A stretch of 64,000 nucleotides of DNA from Psychroserpens sp. NJDZ02 (GTDB taxonomy: Bacteria > Bacteroidota > Bacteroidia > Flavobacteriales > Flavobacteriaceae), in contig NZ_CP039451.1 of NCBI RefSeq assembly GCF_004843725.1, positions 3,478,001 to 3,542,000 of the forward strand, given 5' to 3'. A program made the position numbers and the translations under genes. The notes beneath the pieces were generated by a model. That model ran no database searches, was not told where the DNA came from, and worked only from the letters and a program-made list of their open reading frames with translations. The number at the start of each line of letters is the position of its first letter. Position 1 is the first letter of the stretch. Shown here piece after piece: positions 1 to 8,778 of the stretch.

Positions 1-635
1 TCCTTTAAAACAGTCGCACGACCAATAGTTTTGGTAATAATATCCTTTTCTAAATCCCAACCTCTGGCAGGAGAATACTCGCGACCATACCATATAATTT
101 GTAGGTGTAGATCATTCCAGGTATCTTCTGGAAATAGGCGTTTAGCATCTTTTTCGGTTTGTTGTACGTTTTTACCGTTAGTTAAATTCCAGCGGTACAT
201 AAGTCTATGTATGTGTGTATCCACTGGAAAAGCAGGTACGCCAAACGCTTGACTCATAACTACACCAGCAGTTTTATGTCCCACAGCAGGGAAAGTTTCT
301 AAGGCTTCAAAGGACTGCGGTACAATACCATTATAGTCTTCGACTAACATTTTTGATAAGCCGTAAATCCCTTTACTTTTCATCGGTGATAAACCACAAG
401 GTCTAATAATAGCCTTGATCTCTTCGACACTCATTTTAATCATATCATACGGATTATCTGCTTTAGCAAATAATAAAGGTGTAATTTGATTGACTCTGAC
501 ATCTGTACATTGCGCAGAGAGCAGCACAGCAACTAATAAGGTGTAGGGATCTTTATGATCTAACGGAACAGGTATTTCTGGATAGAGCTTATTTAACGTA
601 TTTATAACAAAATCTACCTTTTCTTGCTTAGTCAT
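1..635 (-). CDS. nth: Endonuclease III (base-excision repair glycosylase/AP lyase), 3' end outside window
   Basis: Reads off the left edge; about 211 residues are visible from an ATG at 633-635. The helix-hairpin-helix region reads FPAVGHKTAGVV, with the catalytic Lys, followed by VDTHIHR, with the catalytic Asp; this is the classic HhH-GPD glycosylase/AP-lyase signature acting on oxidised pyrimidines. Where family members usually begin the C-terminal [4Fe-4S] loop (GRYxC...), this protein reads GREYSPARGWDL, so the first cluster cysteine is Ser and no cysteine follows before the window ends. It therefore probably belongs to a clade without the iron-sulfur cluster. It is divergent from bcp with only 35 bp between the starts. 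Confidence 0.93.
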   Translation of the reverse strand, partial: MTKQEKVDFVINTLNKLYPEIPVPLDHKDPYTLLVAVLLSAQCTDVRVNQITPLLFAKADNPYDMIKMSVEEIKAIIRPCGLSPMKSKGIYGLSKMLVEDYNGIVPQSFEALETFPAVGHKTAGVVMSQAFGVPAFPVDTHIHRLMYRWNLTNGKNVQQTEKDAKRLFPEDTWNDLHLQIIWYGREYSPARGWDLEKDIITKTIGRATVLK

Positions 636-649
636 TAGTCGTATTTTTG
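624..649 (+). promoter_or_regulatory. Possible Bacteroidota-type promoter for bcp
   Basis: TATTTTTG at 642-649 fits the -7 consensus TAnnTTTG of Bacteroidota, with a TTG about 16 bases upstream in the -33 region. It lies 21 bases before the bcp ATG and overlaps the start of divergent nth. This is a motif match only. Confidence 0.3.
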
Positions 650-670
650 AATTAAACCAAAATTACAACT

Positions 671-1126
671 ATGAATACATTAAAACAAGGCGATAAAGTA
701 CCAAATTTTACAGTAAATGATCAAGATGGACATCCTGTGTCATTATCCGATTATAAAGGAAAAAAGCTAGTTGTTTTCTTTTATCCTAAAGCAAGTACAC
801 CTGGTTGTACTGCCGAAGCTTGTAACTTAACAGATAATTATAAAGCGTTACAAGATAAAGGGTATGAGATTTTGGGAGTTAGTGCCGATTCTGAAAAAAG
901 ACAAACCAATTTTAAAAACAAATATAGTTTTCCGTTTCCGTTATTAGCGGATGAAGAAAAAGAAGTTATTAATGCTTTTGGGGTTTGGGGTTTAAAAAAG
1001 TTTATGGGTAAAGAATATGATGGTATCCACAGAAAAACCTTTTTGGTTGATGAAGATGGAGTAGTAGCCCATGTTATTGATAAAGTGAAAACTAAAGATC
1101 ACGCAGCACAAATTTTAGAGCTGTAA
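671..1126 (+). CDS. bcp: Thioredoxin-dependent thiol peroxidase (Bcp/PrxQ peroxiredoxin)
   Basis: A 151-residue AhpC/TSA-fold peroxidase that reduces hydrogen peroxide and organic peroxides with electrons from thioredoxin. The PrxQ signature TPGCTAEAC gives peroxidatic Cys46 and resolving Cys51 four residues apart, as in atypical 2-Cys Bcp proteins. FFYPKASTPGCT and the length match the family. No signal peptide, so cytoplasmic. It is a single-gene transcript divergent from nth, closed by a hairpin terminator about 20 bases after the stop. Confidence 0.95.
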   Translation: MNTLKQGDKVPNFTVNDQDGHPVSLSDYKGKKLVVFFYPKASTPGCTAEACNLTDNYKALQDKGYEILGVSADSEKRQTNFKNKYSFPFPLLADEEKEVINAFGVWGLKKFMGKEYDGIHRKTFLVDEDGVVAHVIDKVKTKDHAAQILEL

Positions 1127-1145
1127 TAACAAGTATAAGTGTATG

Positions 1146-1174
1146 AAAAAAAAGCGACCTGTTGGTCGCTTTTT
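1146..1174. terminator. Bidirectional rho-independent terminator between bcp and yebC
   Basis: A-tract, then AGCGACC-TGTT-GGTCGCT, then a T-tract: an 7-bp GC-rich stem with U-runs on both strands. It sits between the convergent ends of bcp (plus) and yebC (minus). Confidence 0.85.
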
Positions 1175-1200
1175 CTATAAATAAGAGTTTGAAAACGCGA

Positions 1201-1920
1201 TTATTCCGCAGTTTCTTCCATGGTATGATATACGTTTTGTACATCATCATCCTCTTCTAATTTCTCTAATAATTTTTCGATATCTACAGCTTCTTCTGGC
1301 GTAACTGCTTTTGTGACTTGAGGGATACGCTCAAACCCTGAAGATAAAATCTCAATGTCGCGACTTTCCAATTCTGCTTGGATTGCTCCAAAGCTTTCAA
1401 AAGGCGCATAAATTAAAATTCCATCATCATCAGCAAAGACTTCCTCTGCACCAAAGTCAATAAACTCTAATTCTAATTCTTCCGGATCTAATCCTTCTGC
1501 ATTAAGTCTAAAGTTACAAGTGTGGTCAAACATAAATACAACAGACCCTGAAGTCCCTAAGCTACCATCACATTTATTAAAATAACTACGGACGTTAGCG
1601 ACAGTACGCGTATTGTTGTCGGTTGCAGTTTCTACTAATATTGCTATACCATGTGGGGCATAACCTTCAAAAACAACTTCTTTATAATCACCAAGACTTT
1701 TATCACTAGCTTTTTTAATAGCACGCTCTACATTGTCTTTTGGCATGTTGACTGCTTTCGCATTTTGGATAACTGCACGTAAACGTGAGTTACTGCCAGG
1801 GTCTGGTCCGCCTTCTTTAACTGCCATTACAATATCTTTTCCAATACGTGTAAAGGCTTTACTCATTGCCGACCAACGTTTCATCTTACGTGCTTTTCTA
1901 AATTCGAAAGCTCTTCCCAT
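1201..1920 (-). CDS. yebC: YebC/PmpR-family translation/transcription factor
   Basis: 239 residues spanning the full TACO1/YebC fold. The N-terminus MGRAFEFRKARKMKRW replaces the AGHSKW start of proteobacterial YebC, which is usual in Bacteroidota. The family core follows: VKEGGPDPGSNSRLR, MPKDNVERAIKKA, YEGYAPHGI-type and TDNNTRTVANVRSYF segments. The C-terminus is acidic. YebC proteins have been described as DNA-binding regulators (PmpR) and as factors easing ribosome stalling at proline runs. It lies 139 bp downstream of the S41 protease gene, so it may have its own promoter. Confidence 0.9.
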   Translation of the reverse strand: MGRAFEFRKARKMKRWSAMSKAFTRIGKDIVMAVKEGGPDPGSNSRLRAVIQNAKAVNMPKDNVERAIKKASDKSLGDYKEVVFEGYAPHGIAILVETATDNNTRTVANVRSYFNKCDGSLGTSGSVVFMFDHTCNFRLNAEGLDPEELELEFIDFGAEEVFADDDGILIYAPFESFGAIQAELESRDIEILSSGFERIPQVTKAVTPEEAVDIEKLLEKLEEDDDVQNVYHTMEETAE

Positions 1921-2059
1921 GTTATATATGTTTTTATATTTCCGCTATAGCGAAAACTAAATAGTTAAAAATAATTTTAATAATTACAAATTTAAAAAAA
2001 TCTTTCACTTTTAAGTTACTCTTTAGACATATGTCTGTCCAAATACTTAGCTTTTGTAA

Positions 2060-4105
2060 TTAATCTTTAAGATTAATTAAGTCTTTTAAAATTGAATAGG
2101 TTTCTGCAATGTAAATATCTTGTGATAATTGATTGATAATGCCAGCATTTAAAGAATCATTATCCGTGTTATAATGGCTTGCTTTTTCAGTAGAAGCGGT
2201 GTTAGACACTGCGATTACGACCTGGTCGGTGTCATTAGGGAAAATTTGATTATATAATGTTCTTTTTTGTTCTCTAGTTTTATTGACCTCGTCTAAGGTT
2301 AATGCATATTGCGGTCCTAAAGCAAAAATGCTTTCTTTTAGCTTTATATTATTTTCGGCTATTTGTGTAAAAGCAGTGTTGGAAGCTAAACGTTGTTTGT
2401 TTTTACTAATTAGTGTACTGTAATCCTTTTTTTGTAATGGTTTAAATATTTGTTCTGGAGTAACGGTATCGTTTTGTAAAGCATAGTCATAAAACTGTTC
2501 TCCGCTATCCAAATCATTATACACAGACGGTAGTTTTACATCTGGAATAATACCTATGGCTTGATGACTTTGTCCCGTGACACGGTAAAACTTTTCCATA
2601 GTAATTTTGCAATACCCTATGTTTTTTGTGTCGTCTAGAGCAAGAATGCTTTGTGCACTAGATTTACCATGGGTTGTGGACCCAACAATTAATGCCCGAT
2701 TGTAGTCTTGCATGGCGGCAGCAAAAAACTCTGAGGCAGAAGCGCTATAGTTGTTAACCAAAACAATGACAGGTTTATTAAAATAAGTACCACGTTTAAC
2801 ATCTCTAATCGTATAGGTGTCTTTAAGGTTTGTTTTTATTATGGTAACAGGGCCACGATCTATAAACATTCCTGTTAATTCAATCGCTTCTCCCATAGAG
2901 CCACCACCATTAAAACGTAAGTCAATAAGCAAACCTTGTATGTTTTGCTTTTGAAGTTTGTATAATTCCTTAGCAAAATCAGAGCTTAAACCACGCCCAT
3001 TTATGGACTCGTCGTTAGTATAAAACCTAGGGATTTTAATATAACCTAACGCCTTGTCTTCGCCTATTAAAAAGCCTCTAATAGCATTGTCTTCGACTTT
3101 TATTTTAGTTTTAGTCAGTGTAATATTTTGCTCTGTTCCGTTTTGCTTTTTAATCAAAAAAGACATCGTTTTGTGGTCTTCTTTGTTGCTAAAAGCTTCA
3201 ATAGCGTCGTTGGACACGCACAAGGTTTTTAAGGTGGTCCCATTGGCGGTTAATGAAATAATGACATCTTCAGTTTCGATATTCCCATTTTTAAAAGCAG
3301 CACTTCCAGGTGTAATTTGTGCAATTACGATTTGTCCTTCTTTATTTTTTTCTGTTGTTATCCCAAAGGACAACTGATTACTGGATAAACCACTTTCGTA
3401 AATTAATTTTTCTGTAGGATTAAAAAATACCGAGTGTGGGTCATGATATTGTAAAAAAGCATTAATAAAAGCATCTTTTACGTACCGATCTAAACCACCA
3501 CTTGTGCTAGAAAATTGCTCTAATAAACACAATTGATTTCTAATAACATCTAAACGTGTACTAGCTTCTAAGGTTGCAAAATTAGCTTTGATATATGCGA
3601 TGTCTTCGGTATTGTCTAGCAAACTAGTCATAACTTTATAACCGACTAATTTTTCTATACTAGTTGCTAAAGCATTGTAATCTTTGTAGTAAACGTATTG
3701 ATCTGCTGGTTTATATTGTAATGTTAAACCTCCAGAGTAATCTGGAACACTAGTATTTAAACGTTCAAGGATTGTTTTAGTATCTTGGATACGTTTTGCT
3801 AATACTGTTTTAAACTGCTCTACAAACGTACAATTATCGGTTAATAAATAGTCGTCTATTTGAAATTGATCCGCTTTAAATTGAGTAATATCCGTTTGAA
3901 GAAAGTAATCTTTGTCTTCGTCTAAGCTTGTAATAAATAAATCAAACACCCCTTTTGATAAACTATCATTAATGGCTTTAGGCTGATAATGGTTTTCTTT
4001 GACCAATTGCTTTACAGCAACTAGTTGTTGACAGAATAAGGTGTCTGATTGTGCGTAAGAAATACTAGAAAATAAGAAAGTAAGTAGGAGTAGGGGTTTG
4101 TACAT
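2060..4105 (-). CDS. S41-family C-terminal processing peptidase (Prc/CtpA-like), exported
   Basis: 681 residues with a cleavable signal peptide (first ~18 residues, ending SISYAQ). Order of parts: an N-terminal helical region like tail-specific protease (LDEDKDYFL), a central PDZ domain (IAQITPGSAAF, ENVDVIISL-type), then the S41 serine protease domain. IQGLLIDLRFNGGGS, NYSASASEFFAAA (catalytic Ser) and GSTTHGKSSAQ (catalytic Lys) form the Ser-Lys dyad region. Such enzymes degrade or trim proteins in the periplasm or outer envelope. It is the last gene of a minus-strand operon, 17 bp after the pterin dehydratase gene. Confidence 0.88.
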   Translation of the reverse strand: MYKPLLLLTFLFSSISYAQSDTLFCQQLVAVKQLVKENHYQPKAINDSLSKGVFDLFITSLDEDKDYFLQTDITQFKADQFQIDDYLLTDNCTFVEQFKTVLAKRIQDTKTILERLNTSVPDYSGGLTLQYKPADQYVYYKDYNALATSIEKLVGYKVMTSLLDNTEDIAYIKANFATLEASTRLDVIRNQLCLLEQFSSTSGGLDRYVKDAFINAFLQYHDPHSVFFNPTEKLIYESGLSSNQLSFGITTEKNKEGQIVIAQITPGSAAFKNGNIETEDVIISLTANGTTLKTLCVSNDAIEAFSNKEDHKTMSFLIKKQNGTEQNITLTKTKIKVEDNAIRGFLIGEDKALGYIKIPRFYTNDESINGRGLSSDFAKELYKLQKQNIQGLLIDLRFNGGGSMGEAIELTGMFIDRGPVTIIKTNLKDTYTIRDVKRGTYFNKPVIVLVNNYSASASEFFAAAMQDYNRALIVGSTTHGKSSAQSILALDDTKNIGYCKITMEKFYRVTGQSHQAIGIIPDVKLPSVYNDLDSGEQFYDYALQNDTVTPEQIFKPLQKKDYSTLISKNKQRLASNTAFTQIAENNIKLKESIFALGPQYALTLDEVNKTREQKRTLYNQIFPNDTDQVVIAVSNTASTEKASHYNTDNDSLNAGIINQLSQDIYIAETYSILKDLINLKD

Positions 4106-4122
4106 ATTGGGGATTTAAAAGT

Positions 4123-4416
4123 TTAATCTTCTTCCTCTTCCACAATATGCTCTATTGCTAAGGCTAGTTTAAAATCTTTATCAGTCACGCCACCTGCATC
4201 ATGCGTCGTTAGTATTATTTTTAACACATTATATTCGTTAGTCCATTCTGGATGATGATTTAATGCTTCACATTCAAAAGCAATTCGGCTCATGGCGCTA
4301 AAGCAATCTTTAAAATTTTCGAATTCAAATTCGGCTTGTATTGCATTATCAAAATACTCCCATTCCGGAAGTCTTAATAAGCGCTGTTCAATTTCTAATG
4401 GGGTCAGTGTGCTCAT
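4123..4416 (-). CDS. phhB: 4a-hydroxytetrahydrobiopterin dehydratase (PCD/DCoH family)
   Basis: 97 residues, the normal family length. The active-site motif is visible: ALNHHPEWTNEYN (two adjacent histidines), then a conserved His in LTTHDAGG and Asp in VTDKD. The enzyme regenerates pterin cofactor after aromatic amino acid hydroxylation, or removes carbinolamine by-products. It is in an operon, 24 bp after the epimerase-like gene and 17 bp before the protease gene. No aromatic amino acid hydroxylase is seen nearby. Confidence 0.88.
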   Translation of the reverse strand: MSTLTPLEIEQRLLRLPEWEYFDNAIQAEFEFENFKDCFSAMSRIAFECEALNHHPEWTNEYNVLKIILTTHDAGGVTDKDFKLALAIEHIVEEEED

Positions 4417-4440
4417 AATTTTTATTTAAAAATAAGGAAT

Positions 4441-5271
4441 TTATACTTCTAATTCTGTTAAAATATCTTGACTTACTAATTGCAAGTGTTTGGGGAGTTT
4501 ATTTTCTTTAGATAAAACCGCTAAATAACGATCGTCATTAGTTGTAAAGACTTGTTTAAACAATGGATTAGCCACACCAAATGACCGCATGATTTCTTTA
4601 AAGAAATCGTCATGATGCACCAAGTCTGAGCTGCCTAGGTGGAAAATGCCAGATTTGTTTCTGTTAATTAAATAATGAATTTGTTGCGTCAGTTTAGTGT
4701 CCGTAGTGACATTCATTATTAAATTAGGAAAGACTTCAATAGGTTGTTTCTCTTTTATAAAAAACTTAATTTCTTGTATTCTTGGCGATTGTGCGCCAAA
4801 AACCATGGGTAATCTAATGATGGTTGCCTGACGTTTAGGTAAACGCAATAGCATGTTTTCTATTTTAATCTTAAAATGACCATACATACTATGGCTTAAT
4901 GTTTTGTCCGTTTCATAACTAGGAAACTTGCTATAAGCGTCAAAAACATTGGCAGAAGATAAAAATAACAACTTGCTATTATTAGCCAGAAGGTATTCTG
5001 CAATATGTTGATGCGCCAGAACCTGAGCAGAGAAATTTCCTCTAATAGCCGAAATAATAATTGTCGGTTTTATACTGTTCAGGATTTCAAAAATATCGTC
5101 CTCTTCTATATTGTATTGAAAGTAGTGCTGGTTTTTTTCAAAGCTATAACTATCTGTACAATACGTACCGAAGGTTTGAAAGTAACCACATAATTCTTTA
5201 TAAATGGCTTGTCCCAAAAAACCACTAGCACCAAGTATAAGTATACGATGTTTGTTATTATCCTCTTTCAT
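4441..5271 (-). CDS. RmlD/NAD-dependent epimerase-like reductase
   Basis: 276 residues. The N-terminal Rossmann motif is GASGFLGQ at about residues 14-21. The active-site Ser/Tyr/Lys pattern of extended SDR enzymes is present: LFLSSANVFDAYS, then YGHFKIKIE as YxxxK-like. It resembles dTDP-4-dehydrorhamnose reductase-type proteins acting on nucleotide sugars, but the substrate cannot be read from sequence. Cytoplasmic. It lies 16 bp downstream of glsA, inside the gcvT operon; an epimerase-like gene beside gcvT and yebC is a familiar flavobacterial arrangement. Confidence 0.8.
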   Translation of the reverse strand: MKEDNNKHRILILGASGFLGQAIYKELCGYFQTFGTYCTDSYSFEKNQHYFQYNIEEDDIFEILNSIKPTIIISAIRGNFSAQVLAHQHIAEYLLANNSKLLFLSSANVFDAYSKFPSYETDKTLSHSMYGHFKIKIENMLLRLPKRQATIIRLPMVFGAQSPRIQEIKFFIKEKQPIEVFPNLIMNVTTDTKLTQQIHYLINRNKSGIFHLGSSDLVHHDDFFKEIMRSFGVANPLFKQVFTTNDDRYLAVLSKENKLPKHLQLVSQDILTELEV

Positions 5272-5287
5272 TGTTATACGTTAACGT

Positions 5288-6202
5288 TTAGAAAACAGAT
5301 AAATTGGTTTGGGTAGTAAATTGTTCTAGCGCTTGCATGCCTAATAAGGAGTTCCCTTTGGCATTTAAACCAGGCGCCCAAGTTGTAAGTACAAAATGGT
5401 TAGGTAATAAGGCTACAATACCACCGCCAACACCACTTTTACCAGGTAAGCCAACTTCAAAAGCAAACTCTCCAGATTCGTCATAAAAACCACAGGTTAA
5501 CATAATAGCATTAATACGTTTGGCTTGACTAACCGTAATGTGTGGTATGTTATTGATGCATTTTCCGCTGTTAGCAAAGACATAAAATGTTTTAGCAATT
5601 TGGGCACAGGTCATCTCCAAAGCACATTGATGAAAATAGAAATCTAAAACCACATCGACATCATTATTAAGATTGTCAAAAGATTTTAAAAGGTTAGCTG
5701 CAGCAAAATTATTAAAACCAGTTAAGCGTTCCGACTCTGCAACTTTGTAATTATAAGTAATGGTTTGATCGTTAGCAATGTCTCTGACGTATTGTAAAAA
5801 ATCTTCTTTCGGATTTTTAAATTGGCTACATAATATATCGGCAACAACAATAGCACCTGCATTTATTAAAGGATTTCTTGGGATACCGTTTTCTAACTCA
5901 AGTAAAGACAGATGGTTAAAGGGGTTCCCTGAAGGCTCCACATCAACACGTGTCCATAAATTATTATCCTCAAAAGCGATGGCTTTGGATAAGGATAATA
6001 CTTTGGAAATACTTTGAATAGAAAAGGGCACTTCAGCATCACCTGCTTGAAATGTGCGACCATCCATGTGTTGCATAAATATTCCAAATGAATTAACATC
6101 CTGCTTGGAGAGTTCCGGAATATAAGAAGCAACAACACCCTTAACAACATTATGTTTTAAGTTATTATGGATGTTGTTTATAATTGTATTAAAATCTAAC
6201 AT
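5288..6202 (-). CDS. glsA: Glutaminase (GlsA/YbaS family)
   Basis: 304 residues, the standard length of bacterial glutaminase A, which hydrolyses L-glutamine to glutamate and ammonia. It has a serine beta-lactamase-like fold with the catalytic SxxK motif S64-I-S-K67 (FSIQSISKVLSL), plus the family signatures NPLINAGAI, SERLTGFN and LPGKSGVGGGI. It begins six bases after gcvT ends and is clearly co-transcribed. No signal peptide. Confidence 0.95.
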   Translation of the reverse strand: MLDFNTIINNIHNNLKHNVVKGVVASYIPELSKQDVNSFGIFMQHMDGRTFQAGDAEVPFSIQSISKVLSLSKAIAFEDNNLWTRVDVEPSGNPFNHLSLLELENGIPRNPLINAGAIVVADILCSQFKNPKEDFLQYVRDIANDQTITYNYKVAESERLTGFNNFAAANLLKSFDNLNNDVDVVLDFYFHQCALEMTCAQIAKTFYVFANSGKCINNIPHITVSQAKRINAIMLTCGFYDESGEFAFEVGLPGKSGVGGGIVALLPNHFVLTTWAPGLNAKGNSLLGMQALEQFTTQTNLSVF

Positions 6203-6208
6203 AAACTG

Positions 6209-7279
6209 TTATGCCTTGTAAAACGGAAGTTTTACAACTGTTGCAGGCACTGCATTTTTACGAATCTGAATATTAATTTTACTGTTGACATCAGTAAAAA
6301 CGGTTGGTACATAACCTAAACCAATCCCTTTATTTAGCATTGGAGACATTGTACCAGAAGTTACAACACCAATTTTTTTACCTTGACCATCAACGATATC
6401 ATAACCATGTCTTGGTATACCACGTTCGTCTAGCTCAAAAGCAACTAATTTACGATCAACACCACGACGTTTTTGATCTTCTAAAGCAGCACTGTTAGTA
6501 AATGTTTTATTAAATTTTGTAACCCAACCTAAACCGGCTTCAATAGGAGAAGTGGTATCGTCAATATCATTTCCGTAAAGGCAATATCCCATTTCTAAAC
6601 GCAATGTGTCACGCGCCGCTAAACCAATTGGTTTTGCACCAGCTTCAGTAACTTTATCCCAAATTTGTTTGACTTCGTCATTCTTACAATAGATTTCAAA
6701 ACCACCACTTCCTGTATAACCAGTAGCAGAGATTATAACATTATCTATTCCAGCAAAATCACCAACTTCAAAATTGTAAAATTTGATAGCGGCTAAATCA
6801 TGACTGGTTAACGCTTGCATTTTTGCGACTGCATTTGGACCTTGAATCGCTAATAACGAGTAGTCTGAAGACAAATCACGCATATCAGCATCTACTGTGT
6901 TTTTAGAGCTAATCCAGTTCCAATCCTTTTCAATATTACTAGCATTAACAACTAATAAGTATTGTTCTTCCTTTAGTTTGTAGATAATTAAATCATCAAC
7001 AATACCACCATCATCATTTGGCAAACAAGAATATTGTGCTTTACCAATGGTTAGTTTAGTCGCGTCATTACTACTAACACTTTGTATTAACGCTAAGGCA
7101 TTAGGACCTGAGATTAAAAATTCACCCATGTGTGATACGTCAAACACACCGCAATCTTTTCTAACGGCTTCATGTTCGATATTTACACCATCATATTGGA
7201 CAGGCATATTGTAACCTGCAAAAGGAACCATTTTTGCATTAAGTGCTTCGTGAGTTGCTGTTAAAGCTGTATTTTTCAT
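6209..7279 (-). CDS. gcvT: Aminomethyltransferase, T-protein of the glycine cleavage system
   Basis: 356 residues from the ATG at 7277-7279 ([29 protein letters not shown] in short form). An upstream in-frame ATG at 7381 would add 34 residues that match nothing in the family and overlap a repeated leader sequence, so it was not used. Family motifs: [37 protein letters not shown], and the C-terminal barrel with [13 protein letters not shown]. It transfers the methylene group from the lipoylated H-protein to tetrahydrofolate. First gene of a five-gene operon (gcvT-glsA-epimerase-phhB-S41 protease). Confidence 0.94.
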   Translation of the reverse strand: MKNTALTATHEALNAKMVPFAGYNMPVQYDGVNIEHEAVRKDCGVFDVSHMGEFLISGPNALALIQSVSSNDATKLTIGKAQYSCLPNDDGGIVDDLIIYKLKEEQYLLVVNASNIEKDWNWISSKNTVDADMRDLSSDYSLLAIQGPNAVAKMQALTSHDLAAIKFYNFEVGDFAGIDNVIISATGYTGSGGFEIYCKNDEVKQIWDKVTEAGAKPIGLAARDTLRLEMGYCLYGNDIDDTTSPIEAGLGWVTKFNKTFTNSAALEDQKRRGVDRKLVAFELDERGIPRHGYDIVDGQGKKIGVVTSGTMSPMLNKGIGLGYVPTVFTDVNSKINIQIRKNAVPATVVKLPFYKA

Positions 7280-7294
7280 TTGGAATATATTTTG

Positions 7295-7351
7295 TTTTAC
7301 CGTCAAGCGGAAAGGTTTAAAATTGTCTAACAAAAGTATTGAAAAATATTG
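7295..7351 (-). repeat. ~57-bp leader repeat, copy 1 (upstream of gcvT)
   Basis: Shares TTTTACCGTCAAGCGGAAA and CAAAAGTATTGAAAAATATT, in the same order and spacing, with 8662-8721. Each copy lies just upstream of a minus-strand gene (gcvT here, the YARHG gene there). It could be a duplicated promoter/leader or the trace of a tandem duplication. Confidence 0.7.
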
Positions 7352-7475
7352 AGTTGCTTTTAAGATTGCAAGCAATATCAAGTTAAAGTTTGTTAGATTT
7401 TGTAATTGAAACTAAACTGTCCGTTTAGTTCTAGTGGTTTAATAATTAAGAGGCTTTATTTTATGGCAATTGGCG

Positions 7476-8609
7476 CTAGTTATCCCATTTATTAGATGTA
7501 ACCTTTTCTAACCATTCTTTTTCTACATCTTTTAATGTTTCGATTTTGGCTTGATACTCTGGATTAGGTTTATACCAATTTTGTGAGAGATAAAACTCCT
7601 GAATTACTGTAGTTTCAAACACATAACCATGTAAAGCAAAAGGAAGGTTGCGTAGTATTTTAAAAGAGGTTTCATCTACAGATTTAGTACACGTGGGATG
7701 CTCGTCGTTTTCAAGGCTTATTAGCTCTGGTAAATTATGAGACTTATAATCAAAAGACGTATAGTTTTCTTTCATATAAGTGACTGGAGCGTGTATATAA
7801 AGTTCATCTGTTGGTTTAAAATTGGTCTTTTTAAACGTTATACCACCAGTATACGTTATAAATTTGGAATACAAACCATCTCTATAGTCACTTGTATAAT
7901 TTATGCTTCTTCCATCATCAATGGTCCATTCTTTTTTATCCTTAAAGAAGCTATTTGTTAAAATAAAATTTTCATTTGCTCCCATATCAATGTGTAATGT
8001 AAAATCATCAATTTGGTTATTTCCCCATCTGTTTGCAGCCGTTAGTATATAATCAAAATTATATTTTTCCATCATTGAGCCTGACATGTTAAAGCGGTAG
8101 GTATGTTTAACGGTGTTAATGCCCGGTTTAAATTTAGCTTCAAAATGGTAGACGTAATAAAAACTAGGGTCATTAGCGTTAAAGTCTTCCCCAATCACGT
8201 CGTCTTCCGTTTTAGAATCTATAGTATTATTAACGTAATAATTTTCGCTATTAACTATCGCGGTTTTAAAAGGGATTAACCCATTATTCATCAACACATC
8301 AAACTTTGAAATATAAGGATGCGCTCCGTTTTTAGGGTAACCATTAACATCTCCACTAGGCGAGGGCGCTTCAAAACCGACTAAAATTGTTTTTTCCTGA
8401 CCTGGATTAAAAAACGTGTAGTCCACAGTAACATAGACGTAGCTTTCGTCATTTTCTATTTTTCTAAGAACCGTTAAAATTTCTTTAGTAATACAAATTT
8501 CTGTTTCGGTAATTGGGATTAATTGGTTTCCAGAAGCGTAATATGCCCCGTCATTGGCAAAACTAGAGACTGAAATTAATATAATTAGGAGGGTGGTTTT
8601 AATATTCAT
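7476..8609 (-). CDS. Exported YARHG-domain protein (DUF4424-like N-terminal part)
   Basis: 377 residues with a signal peptide (MNIKTTLLIILISVSSFA). The N-terminal two thirds are beta-rich (DGAYYASGNQLIPITETEI, YVTVDYTFFNPG) and resemble DUF4424-type exported proteins. The C-terminus carries a YARHG-like segment, LPFALHGYVFETTVIQEFYL followed by SQNWYKPNPEY, a small extracellular domain common in Bacteroidota. Function unknown. It is monocistronic between gcvT and yeiH, with the second copy of the leader repeat about 55 bp upstream. Confidence 0.7.
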   Translation of the reverse strand: MNIKTTLLIILISVSSFANDGAYYASGNQLIPITETEICITKEILTVLRKIENDESYVYVTVDYTFFNPGQEKTILVGFEAPSPSGDVNGYPKNGAHPYISKFDVLMNNGLIPFKTAIVNSENYYVNNTIDSKTEDDVIGEDFNANDPSFYYVYHFEAKFKPGINTVKHTYRFNMSGSMMEKYNFDYILTAANRWGNNQIDDFTLHIDMGANENFILTNSFFKDKKEWTIDDGRSINYTSDYRDGLYSKFITYTGGITFKKTNFKPTDELYIHAPVTYMKENYTSFDYKSHNLPELISLENDEHPTCTKSVDETSFKILRNLPFALHGYVFETTVIQEFYLSQNWYKPNPEYQAKIETLKDVEKEWLEKVTSNKWDN

Positions 8610-8661
8610 TTTGATTTTTTTTAGTCGAAATAGGATTAAGTCTTACAAAGTATCTAATGCA

Positions 8662-8721
8662 TTTTACCGTCAAGCGGAAATTAGTAAATACGATCTAGCA
8701 AAAGTATTGAAAAATATTAAG
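8662..8721 (-). repeat. ~60-bp leader repeat, copy 2 (upstream of the YARHG gene)
   Basis: Second copy of the repeat at 7295-7351, again upstream of a minus-strand start codon; the two copies are nearly identical at both ends and diverge in the middle. Confidence 0.7.
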
Positions 8722-8778
8722 TCCCTATTTATGAATCCATTATTATAACTTCAAAATAATTGACTTGATATGTTAAGT

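Noticed and set aside
7280..7381. Longer gcvT start
   Set aside because: The extra 34 codons match nothing in T-proteins and overlap the repeated leader; the ATG at 7279 begins the conserved protein.
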